From Streptococcus merionis DSM 19192 (GTDB taxonomy: Bacteria; Bacillota; Bacilli; Lactobacillales; Streptococcaceae), in NCBI RefSeq assembly GCF_000380085.1, contig NZ_KB904539.1:1-64000 (forward strand): a stretch of 64,000 nt of DNA. Reading direction: 5' to 3'. Made by a program: the position numbers and the translations under genes. Position 1 is the stretch's first letter. Each line of letters starts with the position of its first letter. This document shows positions 15,275 through 27,061 of this stretch, piece after piece. The notes below the pieces were generated by a model. It was given only the letters and a program-made list of their open reading frames with translations. It was not told the origin of the DNA and ran no database searches.

Positions 15275-16474
15275 ATGAGACGTAATATCGGTCGTTATTA
15301 CCTTTATGTTAGTCTGATGAGCAGTCGCTTTAGCCGCGGGGTACTCATGCTTTACAGTCTTAGTCTAGGCCTATCGGTCTTAGAGTTTGGACTGCTTCAA
15401 GCTCTTTATAATCTCATTCGAATGGTTGCAGAAGTGCCAACTGGACTAATAGCCGATCGATTCAACAAAAAAACAGTTCTCTCCTGCGCCTCTGGTCTCA
15501 GCGCGCTGGCCTGTCTAGGCTTGTGGGCTGCTGCATTTTTACCACCTAGCCTTTCCTTCTGGTTACTGGCACTGCTCTTTTCTCTAGATTCCTTTGCCAC
15601 AGTGTTGAGTAGTGGCGCCGATCAAGCCCTTTTATTTGAAGAATTACAAGCTCACAAGCAAGATAACCTCTATCTGAAAGTTTTGAGTAACGCTCAAATC
15701 TTGACTCTGTTTGTCCTGTCTTTGGCAACGACTCTTGGAGGAAATCTTTACAAGAGCTTTTACATTGCTATCTTTATCTTAGAAGCTATCTGTTTTGCTA
15801 CTGCCAGCTCTTGTATCGCTTATTTTGACAGCCCAAGCACTGACAACAGACCTCTAATACAGGAAAAAGCGACTTCCATCAAAGAGCAACTAACGATTGC
15901 TAGCCAAACCTTTAAAACTAAACCACTCCTTTTCACATTAATCAGTTTCATTACTTTATTGGAAGTATTCCTAAATGCACTAGTCAGATTTATCCAAGGT
16001 GCCTTTGCTGCAACTGGTATGACCTCAAATATGATTGCTACTATCATTGGTCTGACAACTTTTTGCGGAGTCATCGGAGCCTATCTCTCTCGCTTTGTGG
16101 CAAAAATCCCCTTATTTCTCTTTTTAGGGTTTATTTCAGGGCTCTTTTTACTTAGTAGCCTAGCTCTATCTTCAATGCTACCAACGCTGATGGTGGTCGG
16201 CTTTGCATTGATGAATATTCTTTTAGATCTTTCCTTTCCACTAGTCAGTCAATATGTCAATCAGCAGATCACTTCAGATGTGCGAGCAACGATCCTCTCG
16301 GTTCACAGCAGTCTGGTAGGCCTCATTTCCATCTTCTTTTTACCTCTGATGGGGCTACTATTAGATCACCTCTCCTACGGCTTTTCCTTGCTCATTTTGG
16401 GAACCTTTTTCAGTTTCTTTCTCTTTTTATTCACTAAGCTAAGCCAAAGATTCTCAAAAACAGAGGAGATCTGA
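15275..16474 (+). CDS. MFS transporter (multidrug/macrolide-efflux-like)
   Basis: The 399-residue membrane protein has about 12 predicted helices and the MFS motif A-like loop GLIADRFNKKTVL between helices 2 and 3. It resembles drug-efflux MFS proteins found beside regulators; the substrate cannot be predicted. The ATG at 15275 follows AGGAGG at 15259-15264. A TATATAAT-rich stretch near 15225-15235 could supply promoters in both directions. The stop codon is immediately followed by the right copy of the 25-bp direct repeat. Confidence 0.88.
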   Translation: MRRNIGRYYLYVSLMSSRFSRGVLMLYSLSLGLSVLEFGLLQALYNLIRMVAEVPTGLIADRFNKKTVLSCASGLSALACLGLWAAAFLPPSLSFWLLALLFSLDSFATVLSSGADQALLFEELQAHKQDNLYLKVLSNAQILTLFVLSLATTLGGNLYKSFYIAIFILEAICFATASSCIAYFDSPSTDNRPLIQEKATSIKEQLTIASQTFKTKPLLFTLISFITLLEVFLNALVRFIQGAFAATGMTSNMIATIIGLTTFCGVIGAYLSRFVAKIPLFLFLGFISGLFLLSSLALSSMLPTLMVVGFALMNILLDLSFPLVSQYVNQQITSDVRATILSVHSSLVGLISIFFLPLMGLLLDHLSYGFSLLILGTFFSFFLFLFTKLSQRFSKTEEI

Positions 16475-16499
16475 TTCGGAAAATCATTTCCTTTCGTAT
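16475..16499. repeat. 25-bp direct repeat, right copy (Rgg-MFS cassette)
   Basis: An identical copy of 14050-14074 begins at the base after the MFS stop codon. The next ~25 bases are also loosely similar between the two sites, so the repeat may once have been longer. Confidence 0.8.
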
Positions 16500-16680
16500 A
16501 CTATGTTTGAATTGAATTACCATACAAACAACTTATCTATTCTTAACATTGATAATTATTGTTCAGGCTGTTTTTTAAATCATCAACTTTTTCACTGGAT
16601 TTTTAAGAGGAACCTTATTCTCTTTGAAAATAGATGAAAACATTTACAATAGAGTTGCTTTAGCATTTTAAACCAGTTTG

Positions 16681-16689
16681 TGCTATACT
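16681..16689 (+). promoter_or_regulatory. Extended -10 promoter of typA
   Basis: TGC-TATACT forms an extended -10 about 67 bases upstream of the typA ATG; no strong -35 is seen. Confidence 0.55.
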
Positions 16690-16755
16690 GGATAGTTGAA
16701 AGAAATGAAACACTACGATTGAACGATTCGATCCGTACTTAAACAAAGAGGAATT

Positions 16756-18597
16756 ATGACTAAATTAAGAGAAGATATCCGTAACATTGCTATCATTGCC
16801 CACGTTGACCATGGAAAAACAACCCTTGTTGATGAACTATTGAAGCAATCACAGACTTTGGATGCTCGTACGCAACTTGATGAGCGCGCCATGGACTCAA
16901 ACGATATCGAAAAAGAACGTGGCATTACAATCTTAGCTAAAAACACCGCTGTGGCTTATAACGATGTTCGTATCAACATCATGGATACACCAGGACACGC
17001 GGACTTTGGCGGTGAAGTAGAGCGTATTATGAAGATGGTCGATGGGGTTGTTCTGGTTGTGGATGCCTATGAAGGAACTATGCCGCAGACCCGCTTTGTA
17101 TTGAAAAAGGCTCTTGAGCAAGACTTGACACCGATTGTTGTGGTTAACAAGATTGACAAGCCGTCTGCTCGCCCAGCAGAGGTTGTGGACGAAGTCTTGG
17201 AACTCTTCATTGAGCTTGGCGCTGATGATGATCAGCTCGATTTCCCAGTGGTTTACGCTTCCGCGATTAACGGGACATCCTCACTTTCAGACAATCCGGT
17301 GGATCAAGAAAAGAGCATGGCGCCAATTTTTGATACCATCATCGAGCATATCCCGGCGCCGGTTGACAATTCAGATGAACCGCTCCAGTTCCAAGTCTCT
17401 CTTTTGGACTACAATGATTTCGTTGGTCGTATTGGTATCGGTCGCATCTTCCGTGGAACGGTTAAGGTTGGCGACCAAGTGACTCTTTCAAAACTGGATG
17501 GCACAACCAAGAACTTCCGCGTGACCAAACTCTTTGGTTTCTTTGGTCTTGAACGTAAGGAAATTCAAGAGGCAAAAGCAGGAGATTTGATTGCTGTTTC
17601 GGGCATGGAAGATATCTTCGTCGGAGAAACGGTGACTCCTACGGACGCTATCGAGGCATTGCCAGTTCTTCGCATTGATGAGCCGACATTGCAAATGACC
17701 TTCTTGGTGAACAACTCACCTTTTGCAGGGCGTGAAGGAAAATGGGTAACATCACGCAAGGTTGAGGAGCGTCTTTTGGCGGAACTTCAGACCGATGTGT
17801 CTCTTCGTGTTGATCCGACAGACTCTCCTGACAAATGGACGGTTTCAGGCCGGGGGGAATTGCACTTGTCTATCTTGATTGAAACCATGCGTCGTGAAGG
17901 CTATGAACTTCAAGTATCACGCCCAGAAGTTATCATCAAGGAAATTGATGGTGTTAAATGTGAGCCATTTGAGCGCGTGCAAATTGATACTCCTGAAGAA
18001 TATCAAGGTTCGGTTATCCAGTCGCTGTCTGAGCGCAAGGGAGATATGTTGGACATGCAGATGGTCGGAAACGGTCAAACGCGTCTGATTTTCCTTGTCC
18101 CTGCGCGCGGTTTGATTGGCTACTCAACTGAGTTCTTGTCAATGACCCGTGGTTACGGGATTATGAACCATACTTTTGATCAGTATTTGCCAGTGATTCC
18201 AGGCGAACTCGGTGGCCGTCACCGCGGTGCCTTGGTTTCTATTGATGCTGGTAAGGCAACAACTTACTCGATTATGCGTATTGAAGAGCGTGGAACGATC
18301 TTTGTTAATCCAGGTACAGAAGTCTATGAGGGCATGATTATCGGTGAGAACTCTCGTGACAATGACCTGACCGTTAATATCACAACAGCTAAGCAGATGA
18401 CCAATGTTCGTTCAGCGACCAAGGATCAAACATCTGTTATTAAGACACCTCGTATCCTGACTTTGGAAGAATCCCTTGAATTCCTCAATGACGATGAATA
18501 CATGGAAGTCACACCAGAATCTATCCGTCTTCGCAAGCAAATTCTTAACAAAGCAGAGCGCGAGAAAGCTAACAAAAACAAGAAAAAAGCTGACTAA
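16756..18597 (+). CDS. typA: Translational GTPase TypA/BipA
   Basis: TypA is a ribosome-binding GTPase related to EF-G and LepA, involved in ribosome assembly and stress or cold adaptation. The 613-residue protein has the G1 motif AHVDHGKTT (residues 15-23), G2 region RGITI, G3 DTPGHADF, G4 NKID, then EF-Tu domain-2-like, EF-G domain-V-like and the TypA-specific C-terminal domain. Length is normal for the family. Codon use looks optimised, as expected for a well-expressed gene. AGAGGA precedes the ATG. Confidence 0.97.
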   Translation: MTKLREDIRNIAIIAHVDHGKTTLVDELLKQSQTLDARTQLDERAMDSNDIEKERGITILAKNTAVAYNDVRINIMDTPGHADFGGEVERIMKMVDGVVLVVDAYEGTMPQTRFVLKKALEQDLTPIVVVNKIDKPSARPAEVVDEVLELFIELGADDDQLDFPVVYASAINGTSSLSDNPVDQEKSMAPIFDTIIEHIPAPVDNSDEPLQFQVSLLDYNDFVGRIGIGRIFRGTVKVGDQVTLSKLDGTTKNFRVTKLFGFFGLERKEIQEAKAGDLIAVSGMEDIFVGETVTPTDAIEALPVLRIDEPTLQMTFLVNNSPFAGREGKWVTSRKVEERLLAELQTDVSLRVDPTDSPDKWTVSGRGELHLSILIETMRREGYELQVSRPEVIIKEIDGVKCEPFERVQIDTPEEYQGSVIQSLSERKGDMLDMQMVGNGQTRLIFLVPARGLIGYSTEFLSMTRGYGIMNHTFDQYLPVIPGELGGRHRGALVSIDAGKATTYSIMRIEERGTIFVNPGTEVYEGMIIGENSRDNDLTVNITTAKQMTNVRSATKDQTSVIKTPRILTLEESLEFLNDDEYMEVTPESIRLRKQILNKAEREKANKNKKKAD

Positions 18598-18778
18598 AAT
18601 GACTCGTTAAAACCTGTATTCACAAGTGAACTATTTTGAATCAGGAGAGCATTTTTTCGATATTAAGGCCGTTTTTGAAAAAAATAAGTAATGAGTAGTA
18701 GAAAAAAGCAGTCTTGGATATATTGAGCTATGAGTTAGAGGTTTTAGTGATCAAGCGACTTGAAGTGAAAGGAGGAGT

Positions 18779-19054
18779 ATGTTTTACTTAATTCTAGCGG
18801 TCTTACTGGTTCTGTTTTACATATTTGCAGCGCCTAAAGCTATAAAAGGAACGCTCAACCTTATGCTTCTTGTTTTTGCGGTGGTCTTGGTGGTGACCTT
18901 GATCATCTTGGCAATCATTAGCTTGACCAGTTCGTCTGCTGAGGTCTGGGCAGGAGGAATAGTGACCTTTCTGGGACTTTGGGCGATCTGGGATATGGAG
19001 AAGATGACGTCTAGATCTAGGGATAAGTCAGAGACAAATTTCTTTGATCAGTGA
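18779..19054 (+). CDS. DUF3165 family membrane protein
   Basis: This 91-residue protein has two to three hydrophobic segments (FYLILAVLLVLFYIFAAP, then LMLLVFAVVLVVTLIILAII and a third near residues 60-72) and a short polar tail. It matches the DUF3165 family, which is common upstream of murD in streptococci. Its function is unknown. AAAGGAGGA gives a strong ribosome binding site. A terminator-like hairpin separates it from murD. Confidence 0.8.
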   Translation: MFYLILAVLLVLFYIFAAPKAIKGTLNLMLLVFAVVLVVTLIILAIISLTSSSAEVWAGGIVTFLGLWAIWDMEKMTSRSRDKSETNFFDQ

Positions 19055-19193
19055 TGTGAGGACGCTTTTTGAGATTGTCACACAATTGAGACAAATGTCA
19101 TCATCATTTAAATGAATGACTTTAACCGTGTATCGAAGTTCCAATAGCTTGAAGGATTGTTGATTTTACGAGCTTTTATCACAAAAATAAGCC

Positions 19194-19245
19194 TCGCGGG
19201 GGTGGGATTGAAATCTTAGGATTTCTGTCTCGCTCCCGTTCTTTT
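19194..19245 (+). terminator. Terminator-like hairpin upstream of murD
   Basis: GGGGTGGGATTGAAATC pairs with GGATTTCTGTCTCGCTCCC around a short loop and is followed by a T-rich run. It resembles the hairpin at 3157-3202. Confidence 0.65.
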
Positions 19246-19309
19246 CTTGAAAATATCGCCTATTCACGGTAAAATAGTAAAAAACACTACGCAAAGAAAT
19301 CGAGATGAG

Positions 19310-20668
19310 ATGAAAGAGATTACACAATTCCAAAATCAGAAAATCTTAGTGCTGGGACTAGCTAAATCTGGCGAATCAGCGGCGCGTCTATTGACCAAGT
19401 TAGGGGCTATCGTCACGGTTAATGATGGCAAAGCCCTTGAAGAAAACCAAGCAGCGCAAAGTCTTTTAGAAGAAGGTATCAAGGTTATTTGCGGCAGTCA
19501 CCCACTAGAGCTTTTAGACGAGGATTTTGCCTTGATGGTTAAAAATCCAGGTATTCCTTATACCAATCCAATGGTAGCACGTGCAATGGAAAAAGGTATC
19601 CCTGTCTGGACTGAAGTGGAGTTGGCTTATTTGATTTCTGAGGCGCCGATTGTTGCTATTACTGGGTCAAATGGTAAAACAACGACCACAACCATGATTG
19701 CCGAAGTTTTAAATGCTGGTGGCAAGCCTGCTCATCTTAGCGGGAATATTGGCTTTCCTGCCTCAAGTGTCGCCCAAAATGTGACAGCTGAGGATACCTT
19801 AGTGATGGAGCTGTCCTCGTTCCAGCTGATGGGCATTGAGGCATTCAAGCCACAGATTGCTGTGATTACGAATCTTATGGCATCTCATCTGGATTATCAC
19901 GGGGATTTTGAAAGCTATGTGGCGGCTAAATGGCAAATTCAAAAGAATATGACCGCAGATGACTTTATCGTCTTAAATGCTAATCAAGAGTTGACCAAAC
20001 TTTGGGCAGACCAAACACAAGCGACTGTTGTTCCTTTTTCAACGAAAGAGCAGGTTGATGGCGCTTATTTGTTGGATGGGGTTCTCTATTTCAAAGGCGA
20101 AGCGATTATGCCAGCTGCTGAAATTGGTGTGCCAGGACTTCACAATGTGGAGAATGCTTTGGCAACAATTGCTGTGGCTAAGTTATCGGGTATTGATGGT
20201 GCGATCATTCGTGAGACCCTCGCTTATTTTGGAGGTGTCAAACACCGCCTGCAATATGTTGATCAAATCAACGCTATTACCTTTTATAACGACAGCAAAT
20301 CGACTAATATTTTAGCAACCCAAAAAGCCTTGTCTGGTTTTGACAATGGTCAGGTTATTTTAATTGCAGGTGGCTTAGATCGTGGCAATGATTTTGATGA
20401 GTTAGTACCAGACCTCAAAGGACTAAAGCATATGGTCATTTTGGGAGAGTCCGCACCTCGCATGATTAAGGCTGCTGAAATGGCTGGCGTGCCCTATACA
20501 AGGGCAGAAGAAATTTCTGATGCCACTCGGAAAGCGTTTAATCTTGCTGATTCAGGCGATACTGTCTTACTCAGCCCTGCCAATGCCAGCTGGGACATGT
20601 ATGCTAATTTTGAAGTGCGTGGGGATGTCTTTTTAAACACAGTTGCTCAGCTAAAAGCGGAAAATTAA
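19310..20668 (+). CDS. murD: UDP-N-acetylmuramoyl-L-alanine--D-glutamate ligase
   Basis: MurD adds D-glutamate to the peptidoglycan precursor UDP-MurNAc-L-Ala in the cytoplasm, using ATP. The protein (452 residues from the chosen ATG) has the N-terminal Rossmann-like [15 protein letters not shown], the ATP P-loop [12 protein letters not shown], the Mur-ligase signature with HLDYH, and YNDSKSTN in the C-terminal half. A 21-residue upstream extension from 19247 starts in the terminator and lacks a ribosome binding site. It opens the murD-murG-divIB division block. Confidence 0.96.
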   Translation: MKEITQFQNQKILVLGLAKSGESAARLLTKLGAIVTVNDGKALEENQAAQSLLEEGIKVICGSHPLELLDEDFALMVKNPGIPYTNPMVARAMEKGIPVWTEVELAYLISEAPIVAITGSNGKTTTTTMIAEVLNAGGKPAHLSGNIGFPASSVAQNVTAEDTLVMELSSFQLMGIEAFKPQIAVITNLMASHLDYHGDFESYVAAKWQIQKNMTADDFIVLNANQELTKLWADQTQATVVPFSTKEQVDGAYLLDGVLYFKGEAIMPAAEIGVPGLHNVENALATIAVAKLSGIDGAIIRETLAYFGGVKHRLQYVDQINAITFYNDSKSTNILATQKALSGFDNGQVILIAGGLDRGNDFDELVPDLKGLKHMVILGESAPRMIKAAEMAGVPYTRAEEISDATRKAFNLADSGDTVLLSPANASWDMYANFEVRGDVFLNTVAQLKAEN

Positions 20669-20678
20669 GAGAGACTCT

Positions 20679-21749
20679 ATGAAAAAAATACTGTTAACAG
20701 GTGGAGGGACGGTCGGTCATGTGACCTTGAACCTTCTTCTTATTCCTAGACTTATTGACGATGGTTGGGAAGTCCATTATATCGGGGATAAGCGCGGGAT
20801 TGAATATCAACAAATTCAGCAATCGGGCTACCCAGTAACCTTTCATGGGATTTCGACGGGCAAGCTCCGTCGCTATTTCAGCTGGGAAAATGTTAAAGAT
20901 GTTTTTAAAGTGGGCTGGGGCGTGCTTCAGTCTCTTTTCATCATGCTCAGGGTAAGGCCTCAGGTTCTCTTTTCCAAAGGTGGCTTTGTGTCAGTGCCGC
21001 CAGTGATTGCGGCAAGAGTCGCAGGCGTTCCTGTTTTCATTCATGAGTCAGACCTCTCTATGGGCTTGGCTAATAAAATTGCCTATAAGTTTGCAACTAA
21101 GATGTATACGACCTTTGAGCAGGCAGAAAGTTTGGCGAGAGTTAAGCATATTGGCGCGGTAACTAAGGTGTCTGAAAAGACAGATAAAACTCCTGATGAG
21201 TTACGCCCGATTCTAGCAAACTTTGATGACCAGCTTCCGACTCTTCTTTTTGTTGGTGGATCTGGTGGTGCTAAGGTCTTTAATGACTTGATTTCTGAAC
21301 ACAAATTGGTCTTGACACAGAGTTACAACATCATTAACTTGACTGGTGATGAGAGCCTTGAGGAGCTGAGTCAAAACCTTTATCGTGTCGGTTATGTGAC
21401 GTCACTTTACCAGCCGTTAATGGAACTTGCTGATGTTGTCGTTACACGCGGCGGCTCCAACACGATTTTCGAGCTGTTGGCCATGCAAAAACTGCATCTG
21501 ATTGTTCCACTTGGAAAAAAAGCCAGTCGTGGGGATCAACTAGAAAATGCAGCTTATTTTGAAAAAAAAGGCTATGCTTTGACTTTGCCCGAAGAAGAAT
21601 TAACAGTGGCTAGTCTAAATGCTATGGTCACCCAGCTTCTCTCTCAGAGGGAAGTCTATGAGACCACCATGCGCCAATCTCAGGAAATTCAAACCTTGGA
21701 TAGCTTTTATCAGCTTTTGATGGCGGATATTGAAACCATAAAGAAATAA
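20679..21749 (+). CDS. murG: UDP-GlcNAc:lipid I GlcNAc transferase MurG
   Basis: MurG adds GlcNAc to lipid I to make lipid II at the inner face of the membrane. The 356-residue GT28 protein has the N-terminal glycine-rich loop [12 protein letters not shown], the KGGFVSVP region, the central [10 protein letters not shown] loop, and the nucleotide-binding [14 protein letters not shown] with the key Glu. The loop reads GTVGHV rather than the enterobacterial GTGGHV; as far as I recall this is normal in streptococci. It begins 10 bases after murD with AGAGAG ahead. Confidence 0.96.
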   Translation: MKKILLTGGGTVGHVTLNLLLIPRLIDDGWEVHYIGDKRGIEYQQIQQSGYPVTFHGISTGKLRRYFSWENVKDVFKVGWGVLQSLFIMLRVRPQVLFSKGGFVSVPPVIAARVAGVPVFIHESDLSMGLANKIAYKFATKMYTTFEQAESLARVKHIGAVTKVSEKTDKTPDELRPILANFDDQLPTLLFVGGSGGAKVFNDLISEHKLVLTQSYNIINLTGDESLEELSQNLYRVGYVTSLYQPLMELADVVVTRGGSNTIFELLAMQKLHLIVPLGKKASRGDQLENAAYFEKKGYALTLPEEELTVASLNAMVTQLLSQREVYETTMRQSQEIQTLDSFYQLLMADIETIKK

Positions 21750-21760
21750 AGAGAAAAACT

Positions 21761-23047
21761 ATGTCTGAAAAAGAGACTCCCAAAGAATTACTAGAAGAAG
21801 CCGAGCAGGAGACGAGTAAGGCGATTGATTTGGTCGAATGGCTTCGCAAAAACAATGCTTACTTAGAAAGACGTGCTAAAGAGAAGGCTATTCGTCAGGA
21901 AACGATTCAACTGATTTCAGATGACAATCAGGATATCTCGGATGCTGAGCAAAGAGACTCCGAAAGTACGGAGCTAGCTGGCCTTGAAGAAGAGGAGATT
22001 GTTCATCTTGCTAATGACAATTTGGAGAATGCAGAAACTTCTGAGCCAGAAGGAGCTAATATTCCAGAATCAGAGGCAGATAAAGAGACTTTGGAACAAG
22101 CTCTTGAAGTGAATGAAGATTTGACTTCCGAAGAGGAATTGCCTGAGGAAGACATGGAGAACGCTTCTGACGTTGAAGAAAGCAGTGAGTCGGAGGAAGA
22201 AGAGGAAAAAGAATCCAATGAAGAGGATTCACAAGCCCCCGAAGAAGGTGCTGAAGAATCAACAGAAGAAACGCAAACAGTCCTGCCAGAGTCTGAGTCC
22301 TACTTATCTGAATTAACTGACAACTCTTCAAAGCGTCCCAGAGCCAGATTATCTGTCAGTCATAAACATCTAATACGTTTGATAACCTTGTTTTTTGTTA
22401 CTTTAACAACCATTTTAGTCACAGGCTATCTGGTGTCTCCTTGGTCCAAACTCAAAAATGTGACTGTTGAAGGACAAGGTCAAGTCAGTGCAGAAGATGT
22501 TTTAGCCAATACTGGAATTAGGAAAGCTGATTATACCCTCACGACCTTTTTAAATCAAAATCAAATTGCCAAAACACTTGAAAAGCAATTGGTCTGGGTC
22601 AAGGATGCTCAGGTTTCCTACCAATTTCCAATTGACTTTAAAATCACTGTAGAAGAGCATCAGGTAGTTGGTTACGTCAAGGATGGCACTGTTTACTACC
22701 CTGTCTTATCCAGCGGGGTTACTTTAGACACCGCAGTAGCTGTCGAGAATTTACCAGATCCGTATTTATTATTTGATATGACAGATTTAAGTCAAGTCAA
22801 GGCGTTTGTTGCTAACCTAAGCCAACTAGGCGCCGCTTCACCGCTGTCAAGGATTGTAACGGTCAAGGCCGCACCCACTACTGCTAGTGCCGATCTACTG
22901 GCCCTAGAAACAGTCGAAGGACACACAGTATACGTCCCCTTGTCAGAAGTGGCTGAAAAAATGGCCTATTATGAAAAAGTGGTGAGAAATCTTTCTGTGC
23001 CAAGCTATATAGACATGGAAGCAGGTATTTTTACCTATGCAAAATAA
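21761..23047 (+). CDS. divIB: Cell division protein DivIB/FtsQ
   Basis: DivIB joins the FtsL-DivIC complex at the septum and helps control septal peptidoglycan synthesis. The 428-residue protein has a long cytoplasmic N-terminal region (about 1-200) extremely rich in Glu, Asp and Ser (for example 133-165), one membrane helix near residues 201-226, then an extracellular POTRA domain (WSKLKNVTVEGQGQVSAEDV) and the beta domain. The acidic tail is longer than in rod-shaped bacteria. It follows murG by 11 bases. Confidence 0.94.
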   Translation: MSEKETPKELLEEAEQETSKAIDLVEWLRKNNAYLERRAKEKAIRQETIQLISDDNQDISDAEQRDSESTELAGLEEEEIVHLANDNLENAETSEPEGANIPESEADKETLEQALEVNEDLTSEEELPEEDMENASDVEESSESEEEEEKESNEEDSQAPEEGAEESTEETQTVLPESESYLSELTDNSSKRPRARLSVSHKHLIRLITLFFVTLTTILVTGYLVSPWSKLKNVTVEGQGQVSAEDVLANTGIRKADYTLTTFLNQNQIAKTLEKQLVWVKDAQVSYQFPIDFKITVEEHQVVGYVKDGTVYYPVLSSGVTLDTAVAVENLPDPYLLFDMTDLSQVKAFVANLSQLGAASPLSRIVTVKAAPTTASADLLALETVEGHTVYVPLSEVAEKMAYYEKVVRNLSVPSYIDMEAGIFTYAK

Positions 23048-23088
23048 TTCAAAAAGAAAGAAAAAACACTAGGTTTTAAAGTATTTTA

Positions 23089-23097
23089 TGGTATAAT
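23089..23097 (+). promoter_or_regulatory. Extended -10 promoter of ftsA-ftsZ
   Basis: TGG-TATAAT lies about 75 bases upstream of the ftsA ATG in the only sizeable gap (124 bases) of the division block. Confidence 0.6.
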
Positions 23098-23171
23098 AAA
23101 GTTTGGATAATTCTAAATAAGATTATTTTAAAAATTGAGAGTAAACAGTAGGGATAGAGAGGACTGATGTA

Positions 23172-24533
23172 ATGGTTAGAGACGGCTTCTTTACAGGTTT
23201 AGATATTGGGTCAAGCTCAATCAAGGTGCTTGTAGCAGAATTTGTAAACGGTGAATTAAATATTATTGGGGTCAGCAACGCAAAGAGTGCGGGTGTAAAA
23301 GACGGCATTATCATCAATATCGAGGTAGCTGCCGCAGCCATCCGCAAGGCGATTAAAGAGGCTGAAGAAAAAGCGGGCGTTGCCATTGATAAGGTGAGTG
23401 TAGGTCTTCCTGCAAACCTTCTTCAGATCGAGCCTGCTCAAGGCATGATTCCTGTAACCAGTAATTCACAGGAAATTACAGATCAAGATGTGGACAATGT
23501 GATTAAATCTTCCTTGACGAAGAACATGACACCAGAGCGCGAGATTGTAGCTTTTGTGCCGGAAGAATTTATCGTGGATTCATTTGCGGGTATCAAAGAC
23601 CCTCGTGGTATGATGGGCATCCGTTTGGAAGTTCATGGACTGCTTTACACAGGGCCTAAGACCATTTTGCATAATTTGCGCAAGACTGTTTCTCAAGCTG
23701 GGGTGGCTGTTGAAAATATCATTATCAGTCCATTAGCTATCGGACAATACGTTCTTAATGAAGGTGAACGTGAGTTTGGTGCCACTGTCATTGATCTTGG
23801 CGGTGGGCAAACAACCGTGGCTTGTGTGAGTAACCAGAAACTGGCATACACCAATGTCTACCAAGAAGGTGGCGACTATGTGACTAAGGATATTTCAAAA
23901 GTCCTGACGACATCGCAATCTATCGCTGAAAACCTCAAGTATACTTTCGGTGTTGCCTACCCAGCTCTTGCAAGCACAAAGGAAACGATGCAGGTTGAGG
24001 TGATTGGAGAAAGCACACCAAGGGAAATTACAGAAGTTCATCTTTCAGAGATTATTGCTGCTAGACTTCAACATATCTTGGATCGTGTGAAGCAAGACTT
24101 GGATCGTACGCGTAATCTTGACTTACCAGGTGGCCTTGTCCTCATCGGTGGTGGGGCAACTCTTCCAGGTGTGGTTGAATTAGCCCAAGAAGTTTTCAAT
24201 CGCCCAGTGAAGCTTTATGTGCCAAACCAAATCGGTATCCGAAACCCAGCCTTTGCACATGTGATTAGCATTGTTGAGTATGCTGGGAATATGGATGATA
24301 TTGAGCAGATTGCGCAGGCAGCAGTCAACGGTGAAGAGTATCTCCGCTCTAAACCGATTGATTTGCCAAACTTCCGTCCGATTCCTCAAGCCTCTAACCA
24401 AGCAGCAGTGGATGAACAAGCTTATACGCCAGTTGATGAGGTACCAACTTACTCAAATGGAGAAGATGGAAATAACAATCGCCAAAAATTGGGGGATAAG
24501 GTTCGTGGAATCTTCGGTAGTATGTTTGAATAA
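23172..24533 (+). CDS. ftsA: Cell division protein FtsA
   Basis: FtsA is the actin-like protein that tethers FtsZ to the membrane and recruits the divisome. The 453-residue protein begins with GLDIGSSSIKVLVAE (phosphate-1 loop), carries the inserted 1C domain, the phosphate-2 loop VIDLGGGQTTVA, the adenosine motif LIGGGATLPG, and ends with a basic amphipathic tail (QKLGDKVRGIFGSMFE), the membrane-targeting sequence. The start ATG lies 10 bases after AGAGAGGA. It is followed 26 bases later by ftsZ. Confidence 0.97.
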   Translation: MVRDGFFTGLDIGSSSIKVLVAEFVNGELNIIGVSNAKSAGVKDGIIINIEVAAAAIRKAIKEAEEKAGVAIDKVSVGLPANLLQIEPAQGMIPVTSNSQEITDQDVDNVIKSSLTKNMTPEREIVAFVPEEFIVDSFAGIKDPRGMMGIRLEVHGLLYTGPKTILHNLRKTVSQAGVAVENIIISPLAIGQYVLNEGEREFGATVIDLGGGQTTVACVSNQKLAYTNVYQEGGDYVTKDISKVLTTSQSIAENLKYTFGVAYPALASTKETMQVEVIGESTPREITEVHLSEIIAARLQHILDRVKQDLDRTRNLDLPGGLVLIGGGATLPGVVELAQEVFNRPVKLYVPNQIGIRNPAFAHVISIVEYAGNMDDIEQIAQAAVNGEEYLRSKPIDLPNFRPIPQASNQAAVDEQAYTPVDEVPTYSNGEDGNNNRQKLGDKVRGIFGSMFE

Positions 24534-24553
24534 AAAGTAAAAAGAAAAGGTGA

Positions 24554-25827
<1,274 letters not shown>

Positions 25828-25828
<1 letters not shown>

Positions 25829-26502
25829 TGATGACTCTCAAAGAAAACGTTCAAAGGGTATCTTCTCAGGTTGCACAGGCTTGTCAAGCAGCAAGCCGTT
25901 CAGAAACCTCGGTAAAAATTATAGCTGTCACCAAGTATGTTGACAGCTCTATTACTAAAAAGCTAATTGATGCTGGAATGACGGATTTAGGAGAAAATCG
26001 TGTCGATAAGTTTCTAGAAAAGAAGGCGGAGCTGATAAATGAAAAGGTTACTTGGCATTTTATCGGAAGTCTTCAGCGACGTAAAGTCAAGGATGTCATC
26101 AATGAAATTGATTACTTTCATGCCCTAGACTCCATCAGTTTAGCGACTGAAATCGAAAAGCGAGCTCTTAAGCCAGTGAAATGTTTTTTACAGGTTAATA
26201 TTTCTAGAGAAGGCAGCAAGCACGGTTTTCTTGTGGAAGAGTTGGCGGAAGTTTTACCTCAGTTAGCTAAGTTAGAGAAGATTACGATCGTTGGCCTTAT
26301 GACAATGGCTCCTTTTGAAGCAGAAAAAGAGACAATCCAGACGATATTTGAGGAAACAGAGACCTTGCGCAAAACCATTCAAAGTCAAGCCTGGCCTAAT
26401 ATGCCCATGACAGAGTTGAGTATGGGAATGAGCCAAGACTACCCTTTAGCGATAGCGGCAGGGGCAACATATGTTCGAATCGGTACAGCATTTTTCAAAT
26501 AA
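25828..26502 (+). CDS. ylmE: YggS/YlmE-family pyridoxal-5'-phosphate homeostasis protein
   Basis: This 224-residue single-domain alanine-racemase-fold protein binds PLP and belongs to the COG0325 (PLPBP) family, which buffers PLP and affects amino-acid metabolism. It shows the PLP-lysine region [31 protein letters not shown], and the C-terminal [26 protein letters not shown]. Two adjacent ATGs (25828, 25831) are possible. It sits between ftsZ and sepF, the usual place in Firmicutes, overlapping the ftsZ stop by one base. Confidence 0.93.
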
Positions 26503-26512
26503 GGATACAGCT

Positions 26513-27058
26513 ATGGCATTATTAGATAAGATTAGCAGATTGATGGGGTATTTTGATACAGAAGAAGTCGAAGAGGAATCTTACGAGGTTGTTCCAGACT
26601 ATGAGGTTCGTGAAGAAACCACTCCTGTAATCGAAGTAACCCAAACAGTAGAAGCAAGACAAGAGAGAACTAAATCTATGGCAAATCAGACGGTAGCACC
26701 GATTAATCATCGTGAAACAGCGCGTCATACACAACCGCAGCGCGCTAATGTGAATGTAGAGACCACGACTATTGACATTAAGTTTCCTAAAAAATATGAA
26801 GAAGCTCGAGAAATCGTAAACCTTCTCTTGCAGGGGGTTAGCGTTCTAATTGATTTTCAGCATATGACGGATTCACAGGCGAGACGTTGCATTGACTACC
26901 TTGATGGTGCGCGTTTTGTCTTGGATGGAAACTTGAAAAAGATTTCTTCGACGATGTGGCTGCTGACGCCTGCAAATGTTGTTGTCAACATTGAGGATAT
27001 GGGTTTGCGTGGTGAAACCAGTGATTCTCAGTATGATTTTGATATGAAACGACGTTAA
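26513..27058 (+). CDS. sepF: Cell division protein SepF
   Basis: SepF binds membranes and the FtsZ C-terminal peptide and shapes the septum. The 181-residue protein starts with the amphipathic membrane-binding helix [14 protein letters not shown], has an acidic and polar linker (roughly 20-85), and a C-terminal SepF core domain ([20 protein letters not shown], then [17 protein letters not shown]). I use the ATG at 26513 because it gives this conserved N-terminus and follows AAGGA; an in-frame start at 26471 would overlap ylmE. Confidence 0.95.
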   Translation: MALLDKISRLMGYFDTEEVEEESYEVVPDYEVREETTPVIEVTQTVEARQERTKSMANQTVAPINHRETARHTQPQRANVNVETTTIDIKFPKKYEEAREIVNLLLQGVSVLIDFQHMTDSQARRCIDYLDGARFVLDGNLKKISSTMWLLTPANVVVNIEDMGLRGETSDSQYDFDMKRR

Positions 27059-27061
27059 TAT

